Origin: Bacteroidales bacterium
Lineage (GTDB): Bacteria; Bacteroidota; Bacteroidia; Bacteroidales; VadinHA17
Direction: 5' to 3'
NCBI GenBank assembly: GCA_017882305.1
Contig: JADGPU010000024.1
Span: 1-38,337 of the forward strand
Length of the DNA stretch: 38,337 bases
In this document: one piece after another, positions 26,953-34,764 of the stretch
Layout of the letters: each line of letters starts with the position of its first letter
Position numbering within the stretch: position 1 is the stretch's first letter
Position numbers and translations under genes: made by a program
The notes under the pieces: generated by a model
Seen by the model: only the letters and a program-made list of their open reading frames with translations
What the model was told of the DNA's origin: nothing
The model's database searches: none

Positions 26953-28350
26953 CTATTTCTTGGTGACAAGTTTCCCGTTATTCATCCACAATGTAATTCT
27001 GCCCATTCTATCATAAGGAGGATATGCATGCATTCCTCCTGTAACGAAATCCATAAGTTTATCATTATTAAAGTCGCCAAATTCAAGAGGTAAGAGGTGT
27101 GTGGGAGAATTGGCTATATTATGAAGAGTAAAATGCATTTTTCCGTCGTTCTCTAACCAAATAAAACTCTGAGATTCTGGTTTGTCCCACAAATTAAAGG
27201 CACTAACACAGAAAATATCAAGATCGCCATCATTATCTATGTCAACAGGCCTGGCATTATAAGCACCTACAAAGGTACAAATCCGATGGAATTCAAAATT
27301 CAAATTTCCCTTGTTTTCAAGCCATTGAACTCCATGCCATGGTCTGCCCCGTGGAGGAATATAATCAAATGCATCACCATTTGTATACAGAACGTCATCA
27401 TCACCATCCTTATCGAGATCACATACATATATTCCGCTTGAACCAAAGTCTTCATTACTTGATCCATAAAGTAGCTTGGATGTAAAATTTCCTTTCCCGT
27501 CATTTATAAAGCAGTAGATTTCCTCCCATTCTTGGCTGACAAGTGAGATAATGTCAAGATCTCCATCATTGTCAATATCGTCTATTATAACATTTATAGG
27601 GCCTGATAAATTTTGTAATACATGGCTTTTAAATTGCCAGTTCCCCAGATTCTCAATCCATCTTGTTTCTCCATCATCATAGCCAAATTGTGCAACAGCC
27701 AGATCCATATCACCATCACCATCCAGATCACCTGCCCTGACATCAGATACACGCGCTATTTTGTCAACGACTACATGTTTTATGAAATGGTTCGTACCAT
27801 CATTTTCGAGTATAACAACCGAGCCTATTTTATCATTACTGGGAAAAAGTAACCCAAGGACAGCGACCAGAATATCTTTATCACCATCTTTATCAAAATC
27901 GATAACCTGAACATGAGCTGGTGCAATGAATCCATCTGCAAGAACTGTCTCTGTATAGACACCAGCAGGAAACTGCCGTATCCAGTTAACTGAATTGCTT
28001 TTACAATCACAAACGATAATATCCAATAATCCATCGCCATCAAGATCTACGGCCTGAACATTTGAAATAAGAGGGGGTTGCGTAAATGTCTCCCCAACCG
28101 GCATTGGATTGAGGAAATCAATCTTAGCACCAAAAGAGCTATTTTTATCTTCTCCTGATACATCATCTTTTGCACCTGTTCTATTCACGATCCGTTTAAC
28201 AACTTCGATCCGGGTCATCCCTTTTTGTTTAGCCTGGTAACTAACTAAGAGAAAAGGGATACCAACAATCAGGAATAAAACTACAATTAATAGTATCAGG
28301 GTTTTAAGACCTTTCTTACGATTTATATGATAATGATTATCTTTTGGCAT
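26953..28350 (-). CDS. Membrane-anchored FG-GAP/VCBS beta-propeller protein
   Basis: The 465-residue protein has a short basic N-terminus, one membrane helix at about 14-37, then a periplasmic or extracellular domain. Seven Ca-binding-type loops of the DxDxDGxxD class occur at about 102-110, 151-159, 208-216, 258-266, 311-319, 370-378 and 426-434 (the last is degenerate, DFNNDKLMD). Each is followed by a strand such as VNWIRQ, WIENLG, WLENKG or WLENDG. Seven repeats indicate a complete seven-bladed propeller. No catalytic motif is seen, so it is probably a binding or scaffold protein. It is divergent from the cupredoxin-ferredoxin gene across 164 bases, suggesting shared regulation. CATCACCATC-type repetitive DNA reflects the loops. 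Confidence 0.88.
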   Translation of the reverse strand: MPKDNHYHINRKKGLKTLILLIVVLFLIVGIPFLLVSYQAKQKGMTRIEVVKRIVNRTGAKDDVSGEDKNSSFGAKIDFLNPMPVGETFTQPPLISNVQAVDLDGDGLLDIIVCDCKSNSVNWIRQFPAGVYTETVLADGFIAPAHVQVIDFDKDGDKDILVAVLGLLFPSNDKIGSVVILENDGTNHFIKHVVVDKIARVSDVRAGDLDGDGDMDLAVAQFGYDDGETRWIENLGNWQFKSHVLQNLSGPINVIIDDIDNDGDLDIISLVSQEWEEIYCFINDGKGNFTSKLLYGSSNEDFGSSGIYVCDLDKDGDDDVLYTNGDAFDYIPPRGRPWHGVQWLENKGNLNFEFHRICTFVGAYNARPVDIDNDGDLDIFCVSAFNLWDKPESQSFIWLENDGKMHFTLHNIANSPTHLLPLEFGDFNNDKLMDFVTGGMHAYPPYDRMGRITLWMNNGKLVTKK

Positions 28351-28465
28351 TTGATGTAATTTAATATTAAAAGGAAGTAAAACATAAACCGTAAAAATAA
28401 TCTAAATATGCTTTATGACAGCGCTGCATTAAAATAAATTAATTATCATTGAAGATTTAGAATCC

Positions 28466-28473
28466 TATCTTTG
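28466..28473 (+). promoter_or_regulatory. -7 element for the cupredoxin-ferredoxin gene
   Basis: TATCTTTG matches TAnnTTTG exactly, 41 bases before the ATG at 28515. An ATTG at about 28448 is closer than the usual distance, so the -33 element is uncertain. Confidence 0.45.
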
Positions 28474-28514
28474 GGAGTTGTGAAATTCATGATCTTTAAT
28501 GATATTTTCCTTCA

Positions 28515-30461
28515 ATGATAGTCAGCGGCAGAAATATTACTAATTTATTAATAATCTTTGGTTTTGGATTGGTTCCGGCTATCATATGCCAGTTTATTAC
28601 AGAAAAACCAGCCAGCAGGTATATTCATATCAGGAGTTTCCGTTATGGGAAGGATCCATATGTAATTAGATGTAACAGAGGCGACACGCTTCATTTGACT
28701 TTTTCGACTGATGATACCGGACATTCATTTTTTCTTCAGGAGTTTGACATCGATGTTAAAATTACTCCTTCAAGTGATGAGGTTACCGTTTTTAAAACAA
28801 GTGACCCGAAAATTAAACCTGTTATTGAAAAGGAAGTTACTCTGATTGCGAAGCATCCAGGATTTTATAATTACATAGTTTCAAAAAGTAACTATCGCTG
28901 TCATGTTTGGTGCGGGCCTATGCATGCTTTTGAGCAGGGTAAACTTATAATATTGCCAAATACGTTGCTGGTCTTTAGTTTCGGTAGCCTCCTTGGGATA
29001 TTATTCATTTGGTTACTTACTATATTCAAAGATGTCAAAACTGAGAGAAGAAGCGATAGCGAAAAAGGCGGTTATAATGACTTACTAAAAGAAGCAGGTT
29101 TTTTGAGAGGAATTGTAGTATCAAGGTACACCCAGGCTACCCTCACCATAATTACCATGGTCATGATTTATATTGTTATACTGACCTCCGTTTTTGGTAC
29201 CAAAGTATCCGGCAGGAACATCGGAGTTCTGCTAATGTGGGCAGTTTGGTTATTCGCACTGGTCGCAATAATTACTCCATTTCTTGGAAGATTCTGGTGT
29301 ACTATCTGTCCACTGCCTTTTTTCGGTGATCTTATACAAAGAAAATCATTTTTTAATCCACTTAAAGGCAAAACAAAAAAATTTAATAATAAATTTTCAG
29401 GTCTTTTCCTGAAGTGGCCGGAAAGGTTAAAAAATGACTGGTTAAGATTATTAGTCTTTTTGCTTCTTGCAACTTTTTCAACAACACTTGTCGCCACTCC
29501 TTTTATTTCAGGCATAACAGTTCTTATGCTGATGACTGTTCCAACATTGATGTCAGGGATTTGGGAACTGAGGGCATTTTGTCGATACGTATGTCCTGTA
29601 AGTGTCTTTGTAGGACCGTTTTCAAGGATGAGCACATTATCGCTCAGAAATAAATCTCAGGCTCTCTGTGATAATTGCAAGCCCAATTATTGTGAGAAAG
29701 GAAATACCAGCGGATGGGCATGTCCGTATGGTATTAATGTCGGAGAAATTAAGGAAAATTCAGATTGCGGACTTTGTCTTGAATGCATGAGAAGCTGTAC
29801 TTATAATAATGTATCACTGTATAAAAGACCTTTTGCATCTGAAAAAGGTACTCGTAATATGAGTGAGGCATGGATGACAATGGCAACTTTTACAATTTCA
29901 ATCATATATTGTGTTTTATATCTGGGACCATGGCCTTTTATTCGTGATTATGTTAATATCCTTGATAAGCATAATTGGGATTTATTTGGCATATATTCGC
30001 TGATAATGTGGACATTAGTACTGATAATTGTTCCGGGAATTATATATTTTCTTTCATACATTGGCACAACTCTTTCAAAAATAAGGATAAATACCAGGGA
30101 GGTGTTTCTTGAGTATGCCGGATCTCTCCTACCCTTTGCTCTGATGAACTGGATAGCATTTGTAATACCAATGCTCTTTGTGAATGTTTCATTCATAAAG
30201 CAATCGTTATCAGATCCTTTTGGCTGGGGATGGGATTTCTTTGGATCGGCAAATACTCCGTGGCATCAGTTCCTGCCTCAGTTTATTCCATGGTTTCAGT
30301 CAATGGCTGTACTGACTGGGTTATATTTGAGTTTAAGAAATATAATAAAGTCCAGAATAGTTTATGAACTGAATCCGGAACAGCATTTAAAAATTAGTTT
30401 GCCAATCAGTTTGTTTATAACAGCAGTTGCTGTGGCTATGTTATTCTTCTTTACTAATTAG
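28515..30461 (+). CDS. Membrane redox protein: CuA-like cupredoxin fused to NosR/NapH-type 4Fe-4S domain
   Basis: The 648-residue protein has an N-terminal membrane helix and a cupredoxin-like domain at about 35-148. Candidate copper ligands are His70 (DTGHSFF) and Cys129-x3-Cys133-x3-His137, the spacing of COX2/N2O-reductase CuA sites; the position of the CuA methionine is Glu140. Several membrane helices follow (near 150-170, 205-227, 236-256, 310-345). The polyferredoxin part has CTICP at 262-266, CRYVCP at 356-361, then Cys385/388/393/403-Pro and Cys418/421/424/428, enough for two 4Fe-4S clusters, as in NosR, NapH and YccM. More helices close the protein. It should move electrons across or along the membrane; donor, acceptor and substrate are unknown. 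No nos gene is nearby. Confidence 0.85.
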   Translation: MIVSGRNITNLLIIFGFGLVPAIICQFITEKPASRYIHIRSFRYGKDPYVIRCNRGDTLHLTFSTDDTGHSFFLQEFDIDVKITPSSDEVTVFKTSDPKIKPVIEKEVTLIAKHPGFYNYIVSKSNYRCHVWCGPMHAFEQGKLIILPNTLLVFSFGSLLGILFIWLLTIFKDVKTERRSDSEKGGYNDLLKEAGFLRGIVVSRYTQATLTIITMVMIYIVILTSVFGTKVSGRNIGVLLMWAVWLFALVAIITPFLGRFWCTICPLPFFGDLIQRKSFFNPLKGKTKKFNNKFSGLFLKWPERLKNDWLRLLVFLLLATFSTTLVATPFISGITVLMLMTVPTLMSGIWELRAFCRYVCPVSVFVGPFSRMSTLSLRNKSQALCDNCKPNYCEKGNTSGWACPYGINVGEIKENSDCGLCLECMRSCTYNNVSLYKRPFASEKGTRNMSEAWMTMATFTISIIYCVLYLGPWPFIRDYVNILDKHNWDLFGIYSLIMWTLVLIIVPGIIYFLSYIGTTLSKIRINTREVFLEYAGSLLPFALMNWIAFVIPMLFVNVSFIKQSLSDPFGWGWDFFGSANTPWHQFLPQFIPWFQSMAVLTGLYLSLRNIIKSRIVYELNPEQHLKISLPISLFITAVAVAMLFFFTN

Positions 30462-30477
30462 ATGATAATCAAAAATT

Positions 30478-30726
30478 TCAACTATTGCGATTTAAGTTGT
30501 TATTACTTTCCCCTTGTTTTAAAAAATTACTTTGTGGTTTAAACATCTGATTGAAAATCCCGTTCTTTTTGCTGGTATAGAAGACTTCTGTATTCAGGTT
30601 CGAATTAAGGATATATTCATCGGTACTTTCTCCCTCATAACATTTTATTGAAAACTTTAATAAATTGTTTCCTCCATCTAGCTTTTGGTATACCGGCTTT
30701 AAAACCATCTGTGAATCCGTGACCAT
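30478..30726 (-). CDS. Small hypothetical protein
   Basis: An 82-residue frame starting at ATG 30726 encodes a polar, Asn/Lys-rich sequence with no signal peptide, membrane helix or motif I recognise. It fits neatly between the ends of its neighbours, 134 bases downstream of the TPR gene on the same strand. Support is only the open frame and lack of overlap; it could be a gene remnant. Confidence 0.3.
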   Translation of the reverse strand: MVTDSQMVLKPVYQKLDGGNNLLKFSIKCYEGESTDEYILNSNLNTEVFYTSKKNGIFNQMFKPQSNFLKQGESNNNLNRNS

Positions 30727-30860
30727 ACATCAAAACCAGTGATTTAAGATAATTTGCTGAAGCTTTTAATGAAGCAGGAACTAACCATCAAATGTTTCTT
30801 TCGGCCACTGTTAAATGACCAGTTGATTATAAAGGCTGCTATTATGTTCCAAGCCAAAAA

Positions 30861-32672
30861 CTAATTAGAATTATTAAACTGTTGAAGTAAATTCTGTAGA
30901 TCATCCATATAAGTGGAGGGAACATTCTCACCTCTTGCGAGGTTTATAGTCATTTTAATAATATTAGAAGCGTTTCGTTTATCACCAAGAACAGCATATG
31001 CTATTGCAAGACTCCTTCCTGCTGATATTAAGGTAAACGAATGACTGGCAGTATGAATAAATGCCCTTTCACAGAAATCCCTGCCCTCGGTGATGTTCCT
31101 TAGTTTTATATCGTTGCATGTTACCAGGAGTGTTCCTAATCTTTCAAGCAGGTATGGTTCATTTGGATGATATTCCAATGCTTTTCTGAAATAACTGATG
31201 GCTTTATCCCACATTTTTTGTCGCAAGAGCAGATTGCCAAGCAATTTTGCCGTGGTCAAATCTTCAGGATCACCTTTGAATGCAAAACTGTAATCTTCTA
31301 ATGCTTCCTGCCATTTACCATCCTGCTCGGCAAGCATACCGGTTAAGAGATGTCCTTTAGTATTTGAAGGTGAAATGCTTTTCAGTCTATTTAACCATAA
31401 AATAGATTTTTTTTTCTCCCCCATATTAAGCAAAAGGGTTACACCATCAGCAATAACCACTGGGTTAGATTTATTCTTTTCCAATGTTTTATATACTATT
31501 TCTAAAGCTTGTTGTTTTTTCCCTTCCCTTGAGAGACAAATAACCATGCATGACGTCGTCTGGCTATCGTCAGGCTTTAATACTAAAGCAGATGAATAAT
31601 AAGTTATCGCCTGCGAATAAAAACCTTTATTATACAGGAGATCACCAACGCTCTTTAATTCGTCAAAATCTTTCTGAAAATATTTAATATGCTGGTCAAG
31701 GTATGGTAAGGCCTTTTTTCCCATGTCCCTGATAAGAAACAGATTGATGGCTTTTGCAACCAGATAATTGTTTTCATGGATATAGTTTAGAGAATGGTTA
31801 ACCAGTTCCAGGGCATATTCGGGAAAAACATTTTTTTCTGCTTCATCGATTTTTTTAAGTAGGTACGCCTCGGATCTTGACATGAGTGAAAGCCTGTCAA
31901 TAAGTGTATCAACCGGAGAAGGATCTACAGTCAAATCATTTGCCCTGACCAGATAATGATTACTTAATGATTCATCACCTTTACGAATATATACATTGCC
32001 GAGAAGACGGTAAGCCGGACCAAATGCTCGCTGATAATCAATGATTTCCATGAGAGTTTTTTCTGCCATATCAACATGTTCAGTATTCAAATATATTCTG
32101 GCCAGCTCATTCATGGCATAAGTAACAAGCGGGAAATAATCATATCGCTTTGCCGTCTTAACAATGGCATTCTTGTCCATCCGGTTGATAATATTTTTAA
32201 AGGCTATCTTTGCACTATCGCTTAAACCAATCTTCTGATAACATTTGCCTTCATAATACCATGCGAGGAATATTTCCGGATTTATCTTTATGACTTCCCT
32301 GTAATTCAAGAGAGCAGCTTTCGGGTCTCCCATTTCCTGGTTTAAATATCCGAGATAATAACTCCATATCCATTGTGTTTTATCTTTCTTTGTTGCCAGT
32401 TTATAGCAAAGAGCTGCCTTATCATAATTTGCACTTGAATGATATACCATACCCAACATACCGATGTTATCAGTAGTTGGATTATGAAATGCTTTCTTAA
32501 AAGCAAAAGATAATTGTTCTTTAAGCGGGGCAGCCAGAGATTGCAAATCAGGAAGAGATGGAATTTGTTTTCTATACTTATTTCCAATTATTGCCTTAGC
32601 CAATAGAACAATAATTGCCAAAATAAAAATACCTGTTGTAATATAAACGATAGCTCGTCTGCCTTTGGACAT
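30861..32672 (-). CDS. Membrane-anchored TPR protein
   Basis: The 603-residue protein has a basic N-terminus and one membrane helix at about 7-28, then a long helical domain with many TPR units. Clear ones are GMLGMVYHSSANYDKAALCY, WSYYLGYLNQEMGDPKAALLNY, AWYYEGKCYQKIGLSDSAKIAF, AYRLLGNVYIRKGDESLSNHY, SVGDLLYNKGFYSQAITYY, LTGMLAEQDGKWQEALEDY and KLLGNLLLRQKMWDKAISYF. The bulk should lie in the periplasm. TPR domains bind proteins; nothing suggests catalysis. It converges on the cupredoxin-ferredoxin gene, and its topology matches the FG-GAP protein on the other side. Confidence 0.85.
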   Translation of the reverse strand: MSKGRRAIVYITTGIFILAIIVLLAKAIIGNKYRKQIPSLPDLQSLAAPLKEQLSFAFKKAFHNPTTDNIGMLGMVYHSSANYDKAALCYKLATKKDKTQWIWSYYLGYLNQEMGDPKAALLNYREVIKINPEIFLAWYYEGKCYQKIGLSDSAKIAFKNIINRMDKNAIVKTAKRYDYFPLVTYAMNELARIYLNTEHVDMAEKTLMEIIDYQRAFGPAYRLLGNVYIRKGDESLSNHYLVRANDLTVDPSPVDTLIDRLSLMSRSEAYLLKKIDEAEKNVFPEYALELVNHSLNYIHENNYLVAKAINLFLIRDMGKKALPYLDQHIKYFQKDFDELKSVGDLLYNKGFYSQAITYYSSALVLKPDDSQTTSCMVICLSREGKKQQALEIVYKTLEKNKSNPVVIADGVTLLLNMGEKKKSILWLNRLKSISPSNTKGHLLTGMLAEQDGKWQEALEDYSFAFKGDPEDLTTAKLLGNLLLRQKMWDKAISYFRKALEYHPNEPYLLERLGTLLVTCNDIKLRNITEGRDFCERAFIHTASHSFTLISAGRSLAIAYAVLGDKRNASNIIKMTINLARGENVPSTYMDDLQNLLQQFNNSN

Positions 32673-32920
32673 TCTTTAGTAATATATTTTTTAAATATAT
32701 TAAATTATTCTCAAGATAACTGGGATATTAATACATTTGCCATTTGTCATCTCTCTATGGAGCTCGGTGTAAGTTCCTGTCATTTTAGTTACACATAAAA
32801 TAATGGAAAGGATCGGGTTAGATATATGCAAATTCAGGAAAGAATTAAGAAATGCCGCTAATATCAGATTTCTGAATAATCTATTAACTTTCCAAAAATT
32901 TTAATCTAAGGACATTTGAT

Positions 32921-33337
32921 ATGAAATCATATAGGAAAGAATTATGGTTTGAGACCTCTACTCGTAGAGCTTTCGTAAACATCACTGGACAAGTAGAAAA
33001 ATGCTTATTTGAAAGTGGTGTACACGACGGGCTAATACTTATAAACGCCATGCACATTACAGCAAGTGTTTTTATAAATGACGATGAATCCGGACTACAT
33101 CAAGACTTTGAAGTGTGGCTGGAAAAGCTTGCTCCTGAGAAGCCCTATTCCCAATATAAGCATAACGGATTTGAGGATAATGCCGATGCCCATATCAAAC
33201 GGACTATAATGGGTAGAGAAGTGGTTGTAGCTGTAACTGAGGGAAAACTGGATTTTGGTCCATGGGAACAGATATTTTATGGTGAATTTGACGGGAAACG
33301 GAGGAAAAGAGTGCTCGTTAAGATTATAGGGGAATAA
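32921..33337 (+). CDS. YjbQ family (UPF0047) secondary thiamine-phosphate synthase-like enzyme
   Basis: The 138-residue protein has the normal YjbQ length and motifs: [15 protein letters not shown] (His45), [13 protein letters not shown] (His91) and [19 protein letters not shown] near the end. Some family members show weak thiamine-phosphate synthase activity; the physiological role is uncertain. AAGGA precedes the start by 8 bases. It is a single-gene unit: the upstream TPR gene is divergent, and a terminator hairpin follows directly. Confidence 0.92.
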   Translation: MKSYRKELWFETSTRRAFVNITGQVEKCLFESGVHDGLILINAMHITASVFINDDESGLHQDFEVWLEKLAPEKPYSQYKHNGFEDNADAHIKRTIMGREVVVAVTEGKLDFGPWEQIFYGEFDGKRRKRVLVKIIGE

Positions 33338-33339
33338 GA

Positions 33340-33377
33340 AACCCGATTATATTTGAGTCGGGGTTCTTTTCTTTTTA
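33340..33377 (+). terminator. Rho-independent terminator after yjbQ-like gene
   Basis: AACCCGA and TCGGGGTT form a stem with one bulged base around an 11-base loop, followed by CTTTTCTTTTT. It begins 3 bases after the stop codon. Confidence 0.7.
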
Positions 33378-33386
33378 GGATTATTG

Positions 33387-33731
33387 TTAAGCTGACTGCA
33401 ACATTTTTCTAAATTCCTTCTCCTCATTTAGTTGTTTGAGCTTATCCATCATGATCATTAGTTCATATTTTGCTTGAAAAAGTTTTGGGTCTTCTACATC
33501 AGATATTATTTGCCAAACGAAGTATAACCAGATGCCTAACTGTTCATTTGAATACTTTTTGCACCATATAGTACCTGTAAAAAACGACTCCCTAATTCCC
33601 ATTATTCCTGCAGGATGAATTACCCAACCCAAATTTGAAAAGGCTTCTTTGTAATAGTTCATTTTATGCATGATGTCAGACTCATGCTGATGTCGTTCCA
33701 CACTTGGAGGGCAATTTAACCTCTTTTTCAA
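33387..33731 (-). CDS. Hypothetical cytoplasmic protein
   Basis: The 114-residue frame opens with TTG at 33731; an ATG at 33671 (MHKMNYYKEAFSNLGW) would give 94 residues and may be the real start. The protein is mostly helical with aromatic residues (LGIWLYFVWQIISDV) and a charged C-terminal helix, with no signal peptide and no family I recognise. It converges on the yjbQ-like gene past its terminator. Codon use resembles the neighbours, so I believe it is expressed, but function is unknown. Confidence 0.55.
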   Translation of the reverse strand: MKKRLNCPPSVERHQHESDIMHKMNYYKEAFSNLGWVIHPAGIMGIRESFFTGTIWCKKYSNEQLGIWLYFVWQIISDVEDPKLFQAKYELMIMMDKLKQLNEEKEFRKMLQSA

Positions 33732-34044
33732 TAACTTGAATTAATATCATTATCTGCCATATTATATTCATTTAGATATTATAATTTACTAAATATGCCA
33801 ACATCACCTATTTGTATTAGGATTTATCATTGTCCAAAAAATGCTTTTAAGACATTTAAAAATTGGAATTCATTAGAAACCTAATACGTCACCGCCCATG
33901 ATTATGATCTGTCACTACTGTAGGATAGTTATAATAGAGCTCACTTGGAAGAAGGGGAACCAGTTTCTATAAATATTTCGCAGCGCTCCTGTAATGAATT
34001 AAACATAATTGAATACATTAATCTAATAAATATCTACTTCTTTA
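33732..34044. other. 313-base spacer without clear gene
   Basis: AT-rich DNA between two small minus-strand genes. A 29-codon plus-strand frame from ATG 33795 (MPTSPICIRIYHCPKN...) is too short to support. I see no repeats or terminator. Confidence 0.5.
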
Positions 34045-34251
34045 TTAAGCCATATTTTTGAAATCTGAACTACCTTTGGGACTAATACCAAGTATCACTT
34101 TAAACTCTTCCAAAGACTCATCTACTTCTATCGAGGTTGTAGGTAAATAAATTCTGTTTTTCTTTGAAATCGGATCCATCTGGACGAATGCTATGCTTTC
34201 GATGTTAATTATTACATCTTTCCCCATTTGTTTAAATACTTTAAATACCAT
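34045..34251 (-). CDS. Small beta-rich protein, FlbD-like in appearance
   Basis: The 68-residue protein has alternating strands (VFKVFKQMGKDVIINIESIAFVQM, then RIYLPTTSIEVDESLEEFKVIL), a layout like FlbD or the C-terminal part of small LytTR-type proteins: a strand pair, an acidic segment, then a helix. Similarity is by shape only; no flagellar genes are present. I prefer the ATG at 34251 over a TTG at 34278, because the latter falls inside a -7 promoter element, and AGG lies 4 bases upstream of the ATG. It stands alone with its own promoter. Confidence 0.55.
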   Translation of the reverse strand: MVFKVFKQMGKDVIINIESIAFVQMDPISKKNRIYLPTTSIEVDESLEEFKVILGISPKGSSDFKNMA

Positions 34252-34275
34252 TTTACCTGTGTTTTGATTAATACA

Positions 34276-34306
34276 CAAAGATAATCAATATTCTGTTATC
34301 ATTAAA
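34276..34306 (-). promoter_or_regulatory. Promoter of the 68-residue protein gene
   Basis: On the minus strand TATCTTTG (34276-34283) is preceded after exactly 19 bases by TTTA (34303-34306). The -7 element is perfect and the -33 has one mismatch. It fixes the downstream ATG at 34251 as the start. Confidence 0.55.
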
Positions 34307-34579
34307 GTATTAAATATCAATCTATTATAAAGTATATTTAAACAACACGCCATCATTGTTTTATTAAAACCGACCGGTAACAGTCGTTTTTTTTACTGTC
34401 TTTTCTTCCGCAGGAGAAGAAGCCCAATAATTTGTTTTCCGGTCACCCGATACCTGATGCCCGTTGCCTTTTTCTGATCAGCCGGAAACAAAAAAATCCT
34501 CTGCAAAATTCACCAGATTGAGCCAGTCAGTGCTCTGCACATATGGTTTTCTTTTTAACTATATTTCTGCAAATATTAT

Positions 34580-34611
34580 GCGGCTCTGCCGCTTTGGATT
34601 AAGTCCAAAAG
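34580..34611. repeat. Two adjacent short hairpins
   Basis: GCGGC-TCT-GCCGC (34580-34592) is immediately followed by CTTTGGA-TTAAG-TCCAAAAG (34592-34611). GC-rich stems in an AT-rich spacer suggest a structured RNA piece or a dispersed repeat. Confidence 0.5.
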
Positions 34612-34764
34612 GTGCAGACCACCGTTATATTTATATTAATATTTGAAATTCAATTAGAAAGTTGGTATATTCTAATAAAATTTGATGCTATGTGTTTTAT
34701 AAATTACCAAAACTGACATAGATGAGATTAGATGTTCCTTCAGGTGATGATTTATCATTTATCA

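Larger units (their letters stand above)
34252..34764. other. 513-base spacer with promoter and tandem hairpins
   Basis: It contains the promoter of the 68-residue protein and a pair of short hairpins at 34580-34611. A plus-strand frame of 60 codons at 34464-34646 runs through these hairpins and has no coding signs. Nothing else seen. Confidence 0.55.

Noticed and set aside
29168..29635. Minus-strand frame of 155 codons
   Set aside because: It is antisense to the ferredoxin part of the redox gene, where cysteine motifs prove the plus frame.
28515..30461. Identification of the redox protein as NosR
   Set aside because: NosR has an FMN-binding periplasmic domain, which is absent here, and no nosZ or other nos gene is near.
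32803..32904. 33-codon plus-strand frame (MERIGLDICKFRK...) before the yjbQ-like gene
   Set aside because: It is too short to support without homologues and has no promoter-like element.
34464..34646. Plus-strand frame of 60 codons
   Set aside because: It runs through two hairpins, lacks a ribosome-binding site and a promoter, and its sequence looks non-coding.
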